DNA of 64,000 bases, from assembly GCA_949752735.1 (NCBI GenBank), contig OX457037.1, positions 67,611,311-67,675,310 of the forward strand, in the 5' to 3' direction. The DNA comes from Lumbricus terrestris (lineage: Eukaryota > Annelida > Clitellata > Crassiclitellata > Lumbricidae). Numbering within the stretch: the stretch's first letter is position 1; each line of letters starts with the position of its first letter. Positions 12,350-24,454 of this stretch are shown piece by piece. Position numbers and translations under genes: made by a program. The notes under the pieces were generated by a model. It had not been told where the DNA came from, did no database searches, and was given only the letters and a program-made list of their open reading frames with translations.

Positions 12350-12844
12350 GTTAACCACAGAGACTACTTGAAACAATATTAGAATCACTAACCTTGAAAG
12401 CAGTAAAGTCCAACTAAACAAAATAGTCCAGGAATGTTAGAGAAATTTATATACGGTAACTAGGTCTGTAACCTAACACACAGACACCCACCAGGCTACT
12501 GCAGGAGCACGAAGCAAATAATATGAATGAGAAATCTGGGTCACAGATAAGATTCATAGACAGTTTGGACTCATACAAGTTGAACTTTGTAGCTAATAGT
12601 TAAGGTGTATTATTTACCTAAAGTCATCTGGTTCAGGTTGCAGGCAAATTAAAAACTGTCAAGATGGCTTTCTCAGGAAGCTCTCAAGGTCAAAGCATTA
12701 ACAATTTAAGTCCTTAATGGCAGTAGCTCAGTTTCCGTTCGCCAACGTCAACAACTTGATAGTCTCAAAAAAAATTATTATTGTTGTGTGCTCATCTCTT
12801 CAAACAACTGAATGACATGGACATTGGACAGACCGATAGGTTGA

Positions 12845-12981
12845 AGACTTGAGGCGGATCCAGAGGGCAATAGGGCCGTGGGCCCCATTAGACATTTACA
12901 CAGAACGTGCCCCAACCCATACCTTGATTCCCTTCCCATTTGCCCCCCCCATTCTAAACTGTCTGGATCCGTCACTGGAAA
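12845..12981. repeat. Possible MITE remnant with GGATCCAGA inverted ends
   Basis: A GGCGGATCCAGA motif at the left and TCTGGATCCGTCACTG at the right are partly inverted. The right end resembles a hAT terminus (CAGTGACGGATCCAGA read inward). No clean target duplication is visible, so the call is tentative. Confidence 0.35.
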
Positions 12982-13229
12982 CCAATTCCCGCAGCGCAAT
13001 TAGCCTACAAGTGGTACTTCAGTGGCCTTACTCTGATGCCTTTTCATAATTATGTTGCTCGACCATCATAACAGCTAGGGCTGATGGTGTCAAAATTACT
13101 TAACATTAGACATGTGACAACTGTACTGTTGTCACTCCAGCGAGCAATATTCACCGTAGCCTACCATAGGAAGTGTGAACACACTAAAACGAAAGCAGTG
13201 TATTGAAATAGTACAGGCCACGTACATGT

Positions 13230-13393
13230 ATCTTCTTCTTCTTCTTTGCTCTCTTCCGTTAGTCATGCGACGACGATGAGGCTCTCACATGACTTTGCCA
13301 GACTTGTCTATTTCTGATGAGATTCTTTGCTCCTGCAATCCCAATATCCAGATTCCTCAGATCCTCTCTGACGTTTTCCATCCAAGTCTTTGG
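13230..13393 (-). mobile_element. LINE remnant: C-terminus of a reverse transcriptase ORF
   Basis: On the minus strand the last ~45 codons read PKTWMENVREDLRNLDIG, then NRQVWQSHVR, then a stop. This is the conserved end (RPRKTW...V..DL....A.NR..WR..V) of many non-LTR retrotransposon polyproteins. It is followed by a (GAA)n-like tail at 13,230-13,250. It is 5'-truncated and not a gene. Confidence 0.6.
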
Positions 13394-13710
13394 ATGTACA
13401 TGTATAGGCTACCACAAAGACTATCTTTAGCAACAATAAATTATGTCACCTCACCATGGATTTAACATCACCACAACTTAGCCATCCATCAACGCTTTAG
13501 AGTTTAGATAACTGTGCGCATTTTCTATGCTAACGATTATAGCATCTGTACAACGTCTAGTCAACACTGCTAATTTCTCAATGAGATGCGTAATTGCCTT
13601 TTTGAATGGCTCCCTTTCAAGAACTCCTTCTCTAGTTCTGATAGAGTTTTATTTGCTGGGGTTGGATAGCCTCTGAGACAGATGCCACAGTGCATTTGTC
13701 TGTGTTATTT

Positions 13711-13746
13711 GTTTGTACTTATTTGTTCAAACAAATAAGTACAAAC
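13711..13746. repeat. 36-bp near-perfect palindrome
   Basis: GTTTGTACTTATTTGTT is followed after 2 bases by its exact complement AACAAATAAGTACAAAC. No flanking target duplication was found. It lies in non-coding DNA upstream of KYAT copy A. Confidence 0.85.
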
Positions 13747-14341
13747 AGTACTTATATTATTTGAACACTGCTGCTATAGAAGCGAATATTATGGGGATCA
13801 GCTAAATTAACATCTAGTGATTTACAGTTGGGGTTTAAGAACATTTAAGTTGCACACTTTGTTTTAAGACAAGCTACTGACTTCTTTGTCAGTCATGTCA
13901 GTAATGTGTAGGCCTACATGGCTGCTTTGGATGCAAAGGCAGTCAGTGTTTGATTGTATTAATCATATTTTGAATTGCTTTAATTAAACAACTTGGACAA
14001 TTGCATGTGTGTTGGAATAATGTATACAGAAAGATTTTGAACAAGAATAAATGGAAATCTGTTAAAGACATTCAATTCTATTCTGGTCATGTAGAACTTG
14101 CTCATGCACTACATCTTAGTAAGCTAAAAACTTTTGTTGATTATTGTATGGAAGTCTTATAGCAGTATCCTCCGTGTTTGTGCCAAAGGATATAGCTACA
14201 ATAAGTGAGTTTTTGCCACTCTTTGCTGACTATTGCATTGATATGTCTATGTTAAATCACAAAAGTGGTCATCTCATTATGATTCTCATATAATAATTCA
14301 TATGCATAACTTAGCATATATTTATATGCCAGTGTTGCATA

Positions 14342-14545
14342 GACATCATTTTCGAGTGTTGTAACTTGCCAAGATAACATGGGATGAGGAAGGGTAAAGA
14401 ATGGACCAAAACTGTATGGCAACGTTTATGAATGATAACTTAACAAACATTCATACAGAAACCAGTTGACAAAAAGGCAAAAACACTTTGCCAGTAGACT
14501 TGATCTTGATGAATTCCATAACACAAACAAAATGATGGCAACAAG
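14342..14545. repeat. Direct repeat, copy 1 (partner at 24,244-24,426)
   Basis: Roughly 190 bp shared with 24,244-24,426 in the same orientation. Common blocks include GTAACTTGCCAAGATAACAT, GGGATGAGG, CAGAAACCAGTT and GTAGACTTGATCTTGATGAA. The two copies bracket the Ig-like surface-protein gene. No coding potential is seen. Confidence 0.75.
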
Positions 14546-14639
14546 GCGTTCATAGCGGCCTGTGTAGCACATATACCGATAGTAAATTAAGCTACGGTAG
14601 CCTATATAGAGTACACAATGCGTCATAATACACGGCACT

Positions 14640-15543
14640 AGCCGCGGTTGAATACAATACACTTACTTACTTAAAGACTACCCTCTTTGGATATATAGTA
14701 CCTGACACTTACGACAAATACTACCCTCTTGCGATATATAGTCTGTATCTGTGATATGCAGCACGATGTAAGATGTCTGCGGCGTCAGCGACGTGGAAAT
14801 AGGTAATAATTATAAGTAATTTTCGCCCCTCGATAGTAAATGGCATAACATTTGAGAATACTTTCTCAACAGCACGTTGATGGCTGCAACAGAGGAGGAT
14901 TCTCCTACTTTCTTCTTAATGCCTACCAATGGGTGAAGTAGGGCACGATAATAGGCGCATACTTTCAGCTAGAAAGGAAAGTGCCATGAAATAAAATACA
15001 GTTAGTGTCATGGTTTCCTGGAATAATACTTGGCGATTTTAGCAAAAGCATTTGTATGTCTATGAATTTCACGAATAGGCCTACTTTAGGCAATGGGATA
15101 AAAGAATGCATCAGTCATCTGCAATTATGACCAATTTTGACCACAAGACTGCAGTCTATCAAGTCGTCGAGAGGTCGACGAAGTCGATCGCCGGCAGGGC
15201 CAAGTCGATCGTAGCACACGACACGATCGACTGCGGGGTATGCTTCCAATCTGTTGGAGGGACAGAGATCATGTGAACCAGCATGCTAATACCTAATTAA
15301 TACCTGCCAACTGTTTGAATGCATCTAGCCATCTACAGTATCTGCTTCCTTAATAATGAAGTATTCTTACTGCATCTCAATCCGTTCACTCTTATAAGAC
15401 AGTGGTATTCAATCTCTCTTCATACACCTAATGCATCGCATGATCTGACCTGCACCATTGAGCTAGGTTGCACAATGCACAGGGCCTAGAGTTTGAACCC
15501 AGAATAATTATGCTTTTAAAAGTGTCTTGGAAAGGGCTATATG
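14640..15543. other. Non-coding stretch, no gene seen
   Basis: No convincing exon was found. Around 15,160-15,240 there is a small CpG-rich island of repeated GTCGATCG/CGATCGAC words in otherwise CpG-poor DNA, probably the remains of an unidentified transposon. Confidence 0.4.
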
Positions 15544-16718
15544 CAGTGGCATAGCAAGGTTTTTGGGGGGCCTTGTGCAGGGCTTCGGTGGTGGGCCCCT
15601 TCATTACTTGAACCTCCTCGATTTCAAACAAAAAAGCTGTGCAAAAACGCCTGGCTCTTTTGCGATAGACTCTATTTGCATTATTTTGAAACCGAAAATT
15701 AAATAAAAATTAACTCGTTACAATTTTAATTATTTTCTCCATTAGTCTTTATAATCATTTTCTATTTCTTCCGGCTACCAGAGACAATTCAATTCAAGTA
15801 CTTGACAAATTTATGAAAAAAATGTCTTCATCTGTTGAAGTATGAATTATCATCATCAATTCATCATCCACGTAAATTCTGTCAAACATGTGGGTTAGTT
15901 GACTAAAAAAGAAACATTATAATAAATTGGTATAATGTAAAGTGTCTAAGTCTAAAAAAAGAAACCAAAAATTCCGAGATGTAAAAAAGTTCACTTGGGC
16001 GAAATCCCTTGCGCAAAAATAATTAAGATGCCTTCGTTCCTCAATCCTTTGGTAATGCAGCTGGTATACCACCATCCGAAGCTCGTCAATATCCACCAAC
16101 ACCTCAGCACTGATCAGCACTGACAATGAAGACCGTAGCCAGGATTTGATTTAGGGAGGTGTTTACCAAAACATTTTGGGGACAAATTTTTGGCGACCTT
16201 TTTTTAAGTCATCACATACTTTTCATAGGATTTTTGCGCTTGAAAACTGTTCACCTCGGGGTAAAATGATCTAATTTCATGTTTTTTCCCTTCTAATATT
16301 GCGATATTCTGCGGTTTCTGGGCAGCCAGTAGGCCTACACGTTGCACACTGTAATTCTTACAATGATGTGCTAGTAATGCAATATATTATTTTTACATTT
16401 TTTATTTGGGGGGGGTGTTCAAACTGTCAAACACCCCAAAACACCCCCTAGCTACGGCCTTGCTGACAACTACAATACATGTAGACTTGATTACGTTCTG
16501 AATATTCTGAATGTAAAAACTTTACTCTGACCCCAGGGCCCCTAGTGCAGTCTGCACAATCCATTGCAACGCCACCGCCGTACATGTAGACAGTAGATAC
16601 ATGTATAAACACATTCTGAATAATTCTTTAAAAAATTTACTCTGACTGCCGGGGGGCCCCTAAACACCGTGGGCCCTTGTGCACTGCACAAGCTGCACAA
16701 CCTATTGCTACGCCACTG
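15544..16718. mobile_element. hAT-type element with CAGTGGC(A/G)TAGCAA ends
   Basis: Left end CAGTGGCATAGCAA and right end TTGCTACGCCACTG are inverted repeats with one mismatch. They are flanked by GCTATATG and GCTACATG, an 8-bp target duplication with one mismatch. The 1,175-bp body includes T-rich and G-rich stretches near the ends (GGGGGGCC / GGGCCC) but no intact transposase. A second, smaller element is nested inside it. Confidence 0.8.
16128..16462. mobile_element. Nested hAT-type MITE (AAG(A/G)CCGTAGC ends)
   Basis: A 335-bp insert has inverted ends AAGACCGTAGCCAGG and the complement of AAGGCCGTAGCTAGG, with CTGACAAT and CTGACAAC as an 8-bp near-perfect target duplication. It sits inside the CAGTGGC element, so it inserted later. 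Confidence 0.75.
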
Positions 16719-16855
16719 GCTACATGAATTTTCATACAATGCAAATATAGGCAAATATATGCAAATATGGTGAAGTTATAATTACTCCCATTCTTGATTA
16801 TATTGCTGAAGTTGTCTTAAATCATTTTAGGGATCCGTTTTTTGAAGTGTATAAG

Positions 16856-19800
16856 ATGGCCGTTATTGAACATCAGCCGAACGAGATCTTACAAGATGGG
16901 AATGTTCAGCAACAAGAAGGGTTTGTTCAACGCAATGTAATCACTGGCAGCCAGAATGAAAATTATGCAGGCATCCACATTCCAAAACAGCATGAAGCTT
17001 CGGCATATTTGGGCAAACCTGTTGCTGATGGCAATGAGATACGTGTTTCATGCCAACATGATTCTCGAAAAGTGAAAGAAGATGATGTTATTGATGTACT
17101 TGTCGATGAACCTCATTGTGGACCTGCAAAACCTAAATCTGAAACCAAATCGAGAAGTCCAAGAAAGAAGGAAGTGTCACAACCACTGAGTAACGGAGCA
17201 GGCTCTTATACCAAACAGAACACTCCAGGGAGAAAGGTGCAAGGTGGCAGTTTCTATCAAGAGCGGATTGTGGTGTTAATATTTCTCATCCTTATCTTTG
17301 ACAGTAAGTAATTTTTTTCTGTTTAACAAAACTTGCACACAGTCACACATGAACATATTTGTTCGCATTTTTAAAAGTGGTGAATATGATGTAAGATTTC
17401 TTGTATATTAGCTATGATCAAGAAGACAATTCAGAGGTTTGCAGAACCAAAGATACAAGGACTTTGGTTGTACAAAGCAATAGTAATATCACAAAATGCT
17501 GAATGCGTAAAAAGATTACAATTGTCACTGGAAAACAAACAGTACTATGTAGAGTTTCTTTTTATTTACTCCAAACAAGGCAACTAGTGGAGCACTTCAT
17601 AATAGTACGTTATGTGATTATTTAAGAAACTGTTAGGATCGAATTCTTCAGTGTTTGTTGAATGTGTTGTGATGATAGTGCTATGCCATTATCAGATATT
17701 TATATTGGAGTCCGGGAGGTTTTCATTTACAGTGATCCCAACAAAATCTCTTCTGACCCATTTTCAATCTAAAGTCTGGTTTTATAATTGTCTAGAAAGT
17801 TTTTTGAATTCATCTACATTGCCAATTAGTCTTGAAGGGTGTAGTTATTTGCCTGATAGTGAACCTGTACCACAGTCTAAAGCAGAGGTTCTCAACCAGT
17901 GTGTCGCGACACACTAGCGAATAGACAGGCAGTGTGTCGCATAAAAATGATGCGTCGAGAATTCTCACAGGAGACACCCATCGTTCATTTGTACTCTGAC
18001 TTTCTTTAGCAGTTTAGCGGATCTAGGCTGTGATACTTCGTAGCACTCGATATATCAATTGATTCTAGTCCATTTCATCGCAATCTGGAGCGGCCACATT
18101 GTAATACAAGGGACTTGTAGGCCACAATACCTCCATAATTTATATGACTTATTTTGTAGATGACGTGTATATGTGCCCTCTCAGAGTATGCAGTATTACA
18201 CGTTAGCGAACGCGCCAAATAAACTGTTACCCAATGGCTGTAACATTAAAATATCATGGGGCAAAATTATATTTAATAAACGGAAATTTTGTGGATGATG
18301 CGGAAATGTGCCCTCTAAGCCTGTTTGCTTATTCAATGCCAATAAATCATAATAAAAGTAGGTGGACATAGTCCAGGGGGCCAGAGGTACCAGTGGCCCT
18401 GAACTTTTTTACTAGAAATTCCAGTAGGCTACTTTTCCAGTTTTCCGGGACAATTGATGTGGGAAGAAGCTGAGAGAATTGCGGAGGACAGAGTGGTGTG
18501 GAGGAGCTGCATTGCCTGATGTGCTGTCAGCGTGTGGAAGAACCATGGTTAAAGGTAATTTAGAATTTTAGAATAATTAGAAACTAAAAAAGCATTCAGC
18601 GTCAACCTTTTCATTCAGTAGAAATTTTAACAATTTAAAATAGATCGTCTAACTTTAAAATAAGCCTAATATTTTAATTTTAAAGATATTAACACAATGA
18701 TGATTGCATGGTGTGTTGCCAAATTTGTGAGTTTATGTGTGTCTCTCGCAGAAAAAGGTTGAGAACCTCTGGTCTGAAGCACAATCTCCAATTCAATTCA
18801 TTCAGTGTCTAATGCCTTCCCTTAAATGGATAACATTGCTTTTAAGTGAATGATTGGTTTCGTGTCACTTCTGAATGTGCCTTCCTATGCTGCTTTAAAA
18901 ACGTATTTGACCAGAATACTACTCTACTTAAAAAACTGTGTTTTTTGTTTGTTTTGTTTGCTTGCAGAATCTTTGGTTGATGCCACTGGGGGTGGTGTGT
19001 GTGGTATTTCCTCGGTGATTCTTGACTGTGAAGTCAGTCGGCCTACTTTTTTAGCAAGCATGACCACAATTGTGAAGGAAGGAGTACTGAAATCGAAAGA
19101 CCCCAATTTTCGTCTTGATGATGGATGCCTCAAAATTATAGAAGTCAGTGATGCATATCTGCGTAACTACCAATGCGAAACTTCACCACCATCTGACTAT
19201 TTGCGCGAATTTCCTCTGAAAGGTAGTTATCTTTAGATTTGTTTGCAACATACACATGTTGCTTTGTATGAGAACATTCTAAGTCAGAAAATTGAGACAA
19301 AATCAGTTTAATATTCTAATGCATTTGCTGGGTATGCCGAATAGTTTGGTGAATAGTGCATTGTTTTTCACAAATGGTAAAAAATTAAAACTTTGGATGT
19401 TTACGTCTCTGCATCCATTCTTTAAAAGAATTCTTAAAGTTCTCTGATGCAAATAAATATATGCAACATAGGTTTTGGTCTTGTAGCATAGGGTGACAAA
19501 TATTCCATGCCTCTTGCAACAATGTTTGTATATCAGTATTAATGCTGGTTTATGGCCTTGACATTGGTGATTGTATGAGGAGGTATGGGCTTGATGTGTG
19601 ATGCACTCTTGAATGTGTTCTATCTATGGAAGGGCAATTTTCATTGCTGCAGAGGAATGACTGGTGGTCATTGGTGGCTGTTTTACCTAACCCCGTTAGG
19701 TAACAAATACCAGTTCTGAATGGACTCATTTTGAAAGATATGGGGCACTGCTGGGTGGTGGGGTACAACAGCGTACACCACCATTTTACAAGTGCATATT

Positions 19801-22076
19801 ATAATTATTGATGCAACTTGGTTCAGAGAATATTGTAATTTGCCAACCTCTAAAATAGAAGAAATCCATTGGCTGGGCTCCATGTGGGTACTTGTTACAG
19901 CCACTCTTTTAAAGTTACTAAATAAATATTACTTATTGTTGAGCTGTGAAGTTTATTGTGGTAAATTGCTTTTAGATTTAAATCAGCTGTGCTGTTCGGA
20001 CCAGGTGCTAAAAGACAACACTCGTGCATCTATTGAAATGAGCAATGATTCGGAGATTTTCTATTTGAACATCACATATTTCAATGGTGTACTCAAGATT
20101 TATCCTGCCCAAAAAGCCAGGCAGTACATGGCTGAACGTTCGTACTGCAACAGCAGTGATGCAGCATTTGGTATGTAGTAGCAAATGGCATGCGACTTAT
20201 ACTTGTGTGTATATATAATGATTCATTCATTCATTCAAGAACTATCATTGTTGGAAAGTTTACGCACTCCAGGGTAGTTTAAGCTCCATCCAGAATAAGC
20301 AGATCCTAATTTTTTGGCTACAGTATTGCAGGTCATACAGGACTTTAAAAACATGAGCTTTATTAGTGCCTTTTTACATTAAGCCTTACTTTATTTTCGT
20401 ATGGTTTGATTGTTTTACAACAGAAGAAACTAAATACCGATAAGCAGATGTCATGTAGTTACTTTCAATCCTTCAAAGATTTTTGCAGTTGGATAGACTG
20501 GGAAAACAATGCCTGTCGTTAGATTGCTAAACAGAGTACAAAGGCTTGGCCTTGAGCAGCTAGCCTGTTGATGTTATATGAATTGAACGAAATTGACAAA
20601 TTAGCCAATTTTATGCTTTAAGATTCAAGTGACTGAGATATAAGTCTGAGAATGTAAGGCGTCCAAATTCTGAATTTATGTAAGTTTGAAGTATAAACTG
20701 AAGATATATCTTTGTTTGCCCCATCTCTTGATGAGGATCGTCTATAAAGGTCAGTTATCAAAGAAAAACAATAGCCTTCATCAGATCTTAGTTGAGGGAT
20801 TTCTACCCTTTGTTCATGTTCGAAGTTTATCAGGGGCTGGGAGTGGGCCAAGCTCTTCCCAAGAAGACCCAGATTCAGTTTTTTACCATGTAAACGGTAT
20901 CTTTTCCCGGGCTTAGCCCCCCCCAAGAAGTTGCAGACTCATTGTTGCACCTCTGAGTAGAGTTCTTGAAGGGGCGCTATATAAATTTATGTGATTGATT
21001 GATTGATTGAAATTTGTTTGGTGAAAATGGTTCTGTTCTTGAACACGAAACTTCCGAATGACTAAAAAAAGGTTGCCAGCCTTTTTGTCCTGGAAATTTT
21101 TTATTTTTTTCGGCGAGATTCCAGCCCGAAAAAGGATCATCAACTGTTTTGTCCGGGAAAAATTTTTTTTTTCGGCGAGTTTTCAATCCGAGGACTAAAT
21201 AAAAGGTCATCAACTTTTTTGGCCCAAGAAAGGGAAAATATTTGTTGGCGACCTGAAATTTACAGTCATTCTGGAACTATTTTTAAAAGTTATAAGAAGT
21301 TCTTATAAAAATATTGCCCTTACCATCCATGGGTATACTCAACCAAAATATTTGTGAATCCATGACTTTTAAGGACTTTTTTTAAGAAGGTGCATAAGAG
21401 TGATCAATTGCCTTGAAATCCTCATATTTATTTTTATAGCAACATGATTGTGTCTTATTGTGTTTCAACCCAGGGAAGAGCAAAGCCCAGACAGTGAAAC
21501 CTGCCATGATGACCGTCATCATCACTTGTGTTATCATGACGCTGCTCGCCAGTATCTGTAAGAATCAGATTTTCCATTTATCCATTGAAAATTGTTTTTA
21601 GCTAATCAGCAACTCTCCAGGATGAAACGAAAAAAATGATATGAAATTTTTATGAGAAAATCGTGGAACTTTATTAATTATTAATAACCTAAAAAATAAC
21701 TTTTATAGGGTCTGAAACATTATATGATTTATGGTGAAAATGATTGATTTTGAGTATAAATTGAATTTACGTAAAAGTTTAAAGTGAATATTGTTAGAAG
21801 AGAGTTCCAGAGGGCTGGACTTGTAAACAACTGAAGTCTTGTCTTCTCAAGTGATAATATTATTACTACTTACTCGAAGCTTCAACAGCACCACATGACC
21901 CAAATGCAGATACCGTAATGGTAATTCCGCTGAGAGAGATAGACCATGGTGGAATTATCTGAGCTACAGCTTAGCCAGTTAAATATTTTTTGTACTTTTC
22001 TATATTTGGGGTTTGATTGTAAAGTGAGTAATGTGTAATTGAATGTTTTCAAATCTTGTTCTTTGCAGGTGGCTGA
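16856..22076 (+). CDS. Unrecognised cell-surface protein with an Ig-like exon and C-terminal hydrophobic tail
   Basis: Five exons (16856-17303, 18968-19222, 19976-20170, 21474-21557, 22069-22076) join in frame to 329 aa. All introns are phase 1, the pattern typical of extracellular module exons. Residues 1-137 are polar and basic with no further Met. Residues 138-149 (IVVLIFLILIFD) form a signal-peptide-like or signal-anchor core. Exon 2 looks Ig-like: ILDCEV with Cys170, then CLKIIEVSDAYLRNYQC (family L.I..V...D...Y.C) ending at Cys219. Exon 3 has Cys240, Cys241, Cys292 and possible N-glycosylation sites at NIT and NSS. Exon 4 gives a C-terminal hydrophobic run (MMTVIITCVIMTLLASICG) with no cytoplasmic tail, as in GPI-anchor signals. 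An acceptor just before the first exon implies an upstream 5' exon. The product is not recognised; the Ig call is inference. Confidence 0.6.
17883..18771. mobile_element. hAT-type element with CAGAGGTTCTCAACC ends
   Basis: Perfect 15-bp inverted ends, CAGAGGTTCTCAACC and GGTTGAGAACCTCTG, bound 889 bp. GTCTAAAG and GTCTGAAG flank it as an 8-bp target duplication with one mismatch. CAG.GGTTCTCAA is a widespread hAT (Charlie-like) terminus. There is no transposase frame. It is inserted in intron 1 of the Ig-like surface-protein gene. Confidence 0.85.
20945..21012 (+). repeat. LINE/SINE 3' tail ending in (ATTG)n
   Basis: CTCTGAGTAGAGTTCTTGAA, then GGGGCGCTATATAAATTTAT, then GATTGATTGATTG. The same motif order recurs at 51,294 and 56,508 (both inverted) and at 53,225, so this is a dispersed family. 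It lies in intron 3 of the surface-protein gene. Confidence 0.65.
21040..21260. repeat. Degenerate repeat related to the 24,455 hAT interior
   Basis: Three imperfect copies of a word like AAAAAGGTCATCAACTTTTT followed by TTCGGCGAG and poly-T/A runs. Similar words (GGTCATCAG, TTTTTTCGGCGG) occur inside the hAT element at 24,455-24,842. Confidence 0.45.
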
Positions 22077-22964
22077 AGAAAAAGATGAATAAGCTATGAG
22101 ACCATTGAGATGGCTTCTGAATCTAGACCAAGACTAGACTATTATCTAATTTCTTAATATATGCAATTTGTAAGCCTTATATATTCAGATGTGCATGCCT
22201 TTTTATTTTGAAAGAAGTGTAGGCTTCAAAAGGAATTTATTCAACATATTTTACGTATAATACTGGTATCCTACTACAGTGTAACCTGAATGTTAAAAGA
22301 GTGATAAAACTAGAACAATTTTAGTATTATTTTACATATGCTTGTGGCCAATCTTCAGTGTGATATGACTATGTAACAACATTCATTCCCTGGTTTCAAG
22401 CATATCAGTTGTATATTTTGTTCACCGAAATTCATGTCTTGCAGCACTTTAGTATAGATTTGGCAGCAGATATGGTTATTGTTCTTTCTAAGACTTGAAT
22501 AAAATAATGTATGTGCCAGTAGCAGCAATGTTGCACGTCATGCTGCTAGGTGTTGCCAGTGATCCTAGCAACTTCAAGCATGCTGAAAGCTTAGTGATTA
22601 TATAGTGGTCAGTGAATTTGCGATTATTGATGGTTTTACAAAGATATGGTTGGTACTTGCGCACAGGGCTGGCCGTATACCAAATTGCACCCCAAGCAAA
22701 GTATATTTTTGGCTGGCTTGTATAAATTTTTTGCATTTTTTAAATTGAATGAATTGAAAAGTGCAATGAAATCAATAATTATTTAAAATTTGCTCCAGCG
22801 CGAAAGTTTTGAATTCAATTGAAATTAATCGTTGTAATGGAAAAACAGCGATTAAAAAGTGAGAAACATAAAACTGTTAAAACACATACTGGCATACAGA
22901 AATTAGCACCAATGGCATTTGCGTTCTTTTGCCAGTACTGCTTGGACTTGTACTTGTGTAGAAA
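22077..22964 (+). other. 3' UTR and flank of the surface-protein gene
   Basis: No further exon is evident. An AATAAA at 22,498-22,503 is the first good polyadenylation signal after the stop codon and gives a 3' UTR of about 430 bp. Confidence 0.4.
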
Positions 22965-23435
22965 TTTGACTTATGACCCTGGTGAGGCTTTTGCCCGCAT
23001 CAGCCGCTCCTCTATGGACAGCCTCCAGTGCTCTCCGCGTCGCTTCGCCCATGGTTGATCCCATCCTCAGGCAGTCCTCTTCCACGATATCCACCCATCG
23101 CTTCCTGGGCCTGCTTCTTCTCCTCTTCCCATGCACATACCACTGCAATGCCACCTTTGGGTATCTTCCGCTCTGCATTCTGGTGACAATACCGAAGTAT
23201 ACCACCTTCTTCTTATCTGCATCCTGTCCACAATGTCTCGCTGGACTTTCAGTCTGTGGTGTATTTCCGTGTTCCTTATCCTTTCCATCCTTGTGACCCC
23301 TCTATCCTTCGCAGGCACGTCATTTCAAATACCCTCAATCGTCTTTTCTGTCTCTCTTGGAGTCCACGTCTCCGACTTGTATAACAGTACGCTCGGCACC
23401 AACGTCTTGTATATTCGCACCTTGGTCGAGTAGAA
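22965..23435 (-). mobile_element. LINE remnant: reverse transcriptase C-terminal region, frameshifted
   Basis: The minus strand carries, in shifting frames, RMERIRNTEIHHRL, then IVDRMQIRRRWY, then a GKRRRSRPRKRWVDIVEEDC block. That last block is the RPRKRW..V..D signature near the end of several non-LTR retrotransposon pol proteins. Upstream minus-strand sequence (TLVPSVLLYKSETW) matches the pattern preceding it in the family. Frames are broken, so it is a dead 5'-truncated copy. Confidence 0.65.
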
Positions 23436-24243
23436 CTTTACTTTTTAATATTTGAACCAAGACTTAAACTATTTGTACTTGGGCATATGTAAAAAATTCT
23501 TAAAATGGAAACACAAAATATGAACTGCTAGGCTTCTACGGATAAGTTCCCAGTTAACTTCGCTTATTTTAACTCTTTCAGTTTGAACATGTTAACTGCT
23601 TTATTTGGACCACTTCTTGATCAGAATTTCCTTCTGGCCGTCTTGTTAAAATGGACCAGTGGTTGCTTTTTTGTAATAAAATACAGGTTTGCTATTGTTT
23701 AAGAAACAGGTATCACTTTTCTAAACTTGTTATCATACTGCAGTTATGCCTAGCTATAAAATTATGAATGCATGTACGTATGATTCATAGTTAAATTGGC
23801 TCCTCTATTATATTTCTGTTATTCTTTTACTGCCTTGTTACCGGACATACATTATGTTTCTTGGTAGGCGTTATTGCTATGTTTGTGCTATAAGCTCGTG
23901 TCGTTCATTGGTTTTTTACCATTTCCTACCATTTACATTGAAACCAATTTTTACACTTTAGGCCTATATATGATGCAGTTGTTTTGAATATGAAGTATCA
24001 ACAATAAAGTTCTGTTTAGTTCTACTACTAAGTTTCAAGTATATTTGATTAAATTATCACATTTCACTGGGAAATATTCATAGTCTAAGCAAGCGCCACA
24101 GATGTTCAGATTATAATAATAATTTTATACAACATCAGAGTGCAGCACAAAATTAAATACTTATCACAATGACAATAAAATGTTATTTGAAACATGGTTT
24201 ATTAACAAGCATGAAATTTTGCTTTTAAGGGGTCAGAGCTTTG
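23436..24243. other. Non-coding, nothing recognised
   Basis: AT-rich sequence with no open frame of interest, no inverted ends and no exon-like block. One AATAAA motif near 24,004 could serve a plus-strand transcript. Confidence 0.5.
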
Positions 24244-24426
24244 GGACATCATTTTTGAGTGGTGTAACTTGCCATGATAACATGGGATGAGGTAAAGAAT
24301 CAACCAAAATTGCGTAGCATCGTTTATGAATGGTAACTTAAACATGCCTACAGAAACCAGTTTATACAATGCAAAAAAATGTTGGTAGACTTGATCTTGA
24401 TGAATTTTATAACAAACATAATGGCA
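24244..24426. repeat. Direct repeat, copy 2 (partner at 14,342-14,545)
   Basis: Same orientation and order of blocks as copy 1. It lies about 850 bp beyond the 3' end of KYAT copy B. Confidence 0.75.
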
Positions 24427-24454
24427 AAAATAAAATATACACGGCACACAAATG

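Noticed and set aside
14820..14950. Possible presequence exon for KYAT copy A
   Set aside because: The minus-strand frame from the candidate ATG stops after 14 codons and lacks a matching donor.
22903..23433. Possible host gene on either strand
   Set aside because: Broken frames and the RPRKRW signature identify a decayed LINE pol end.
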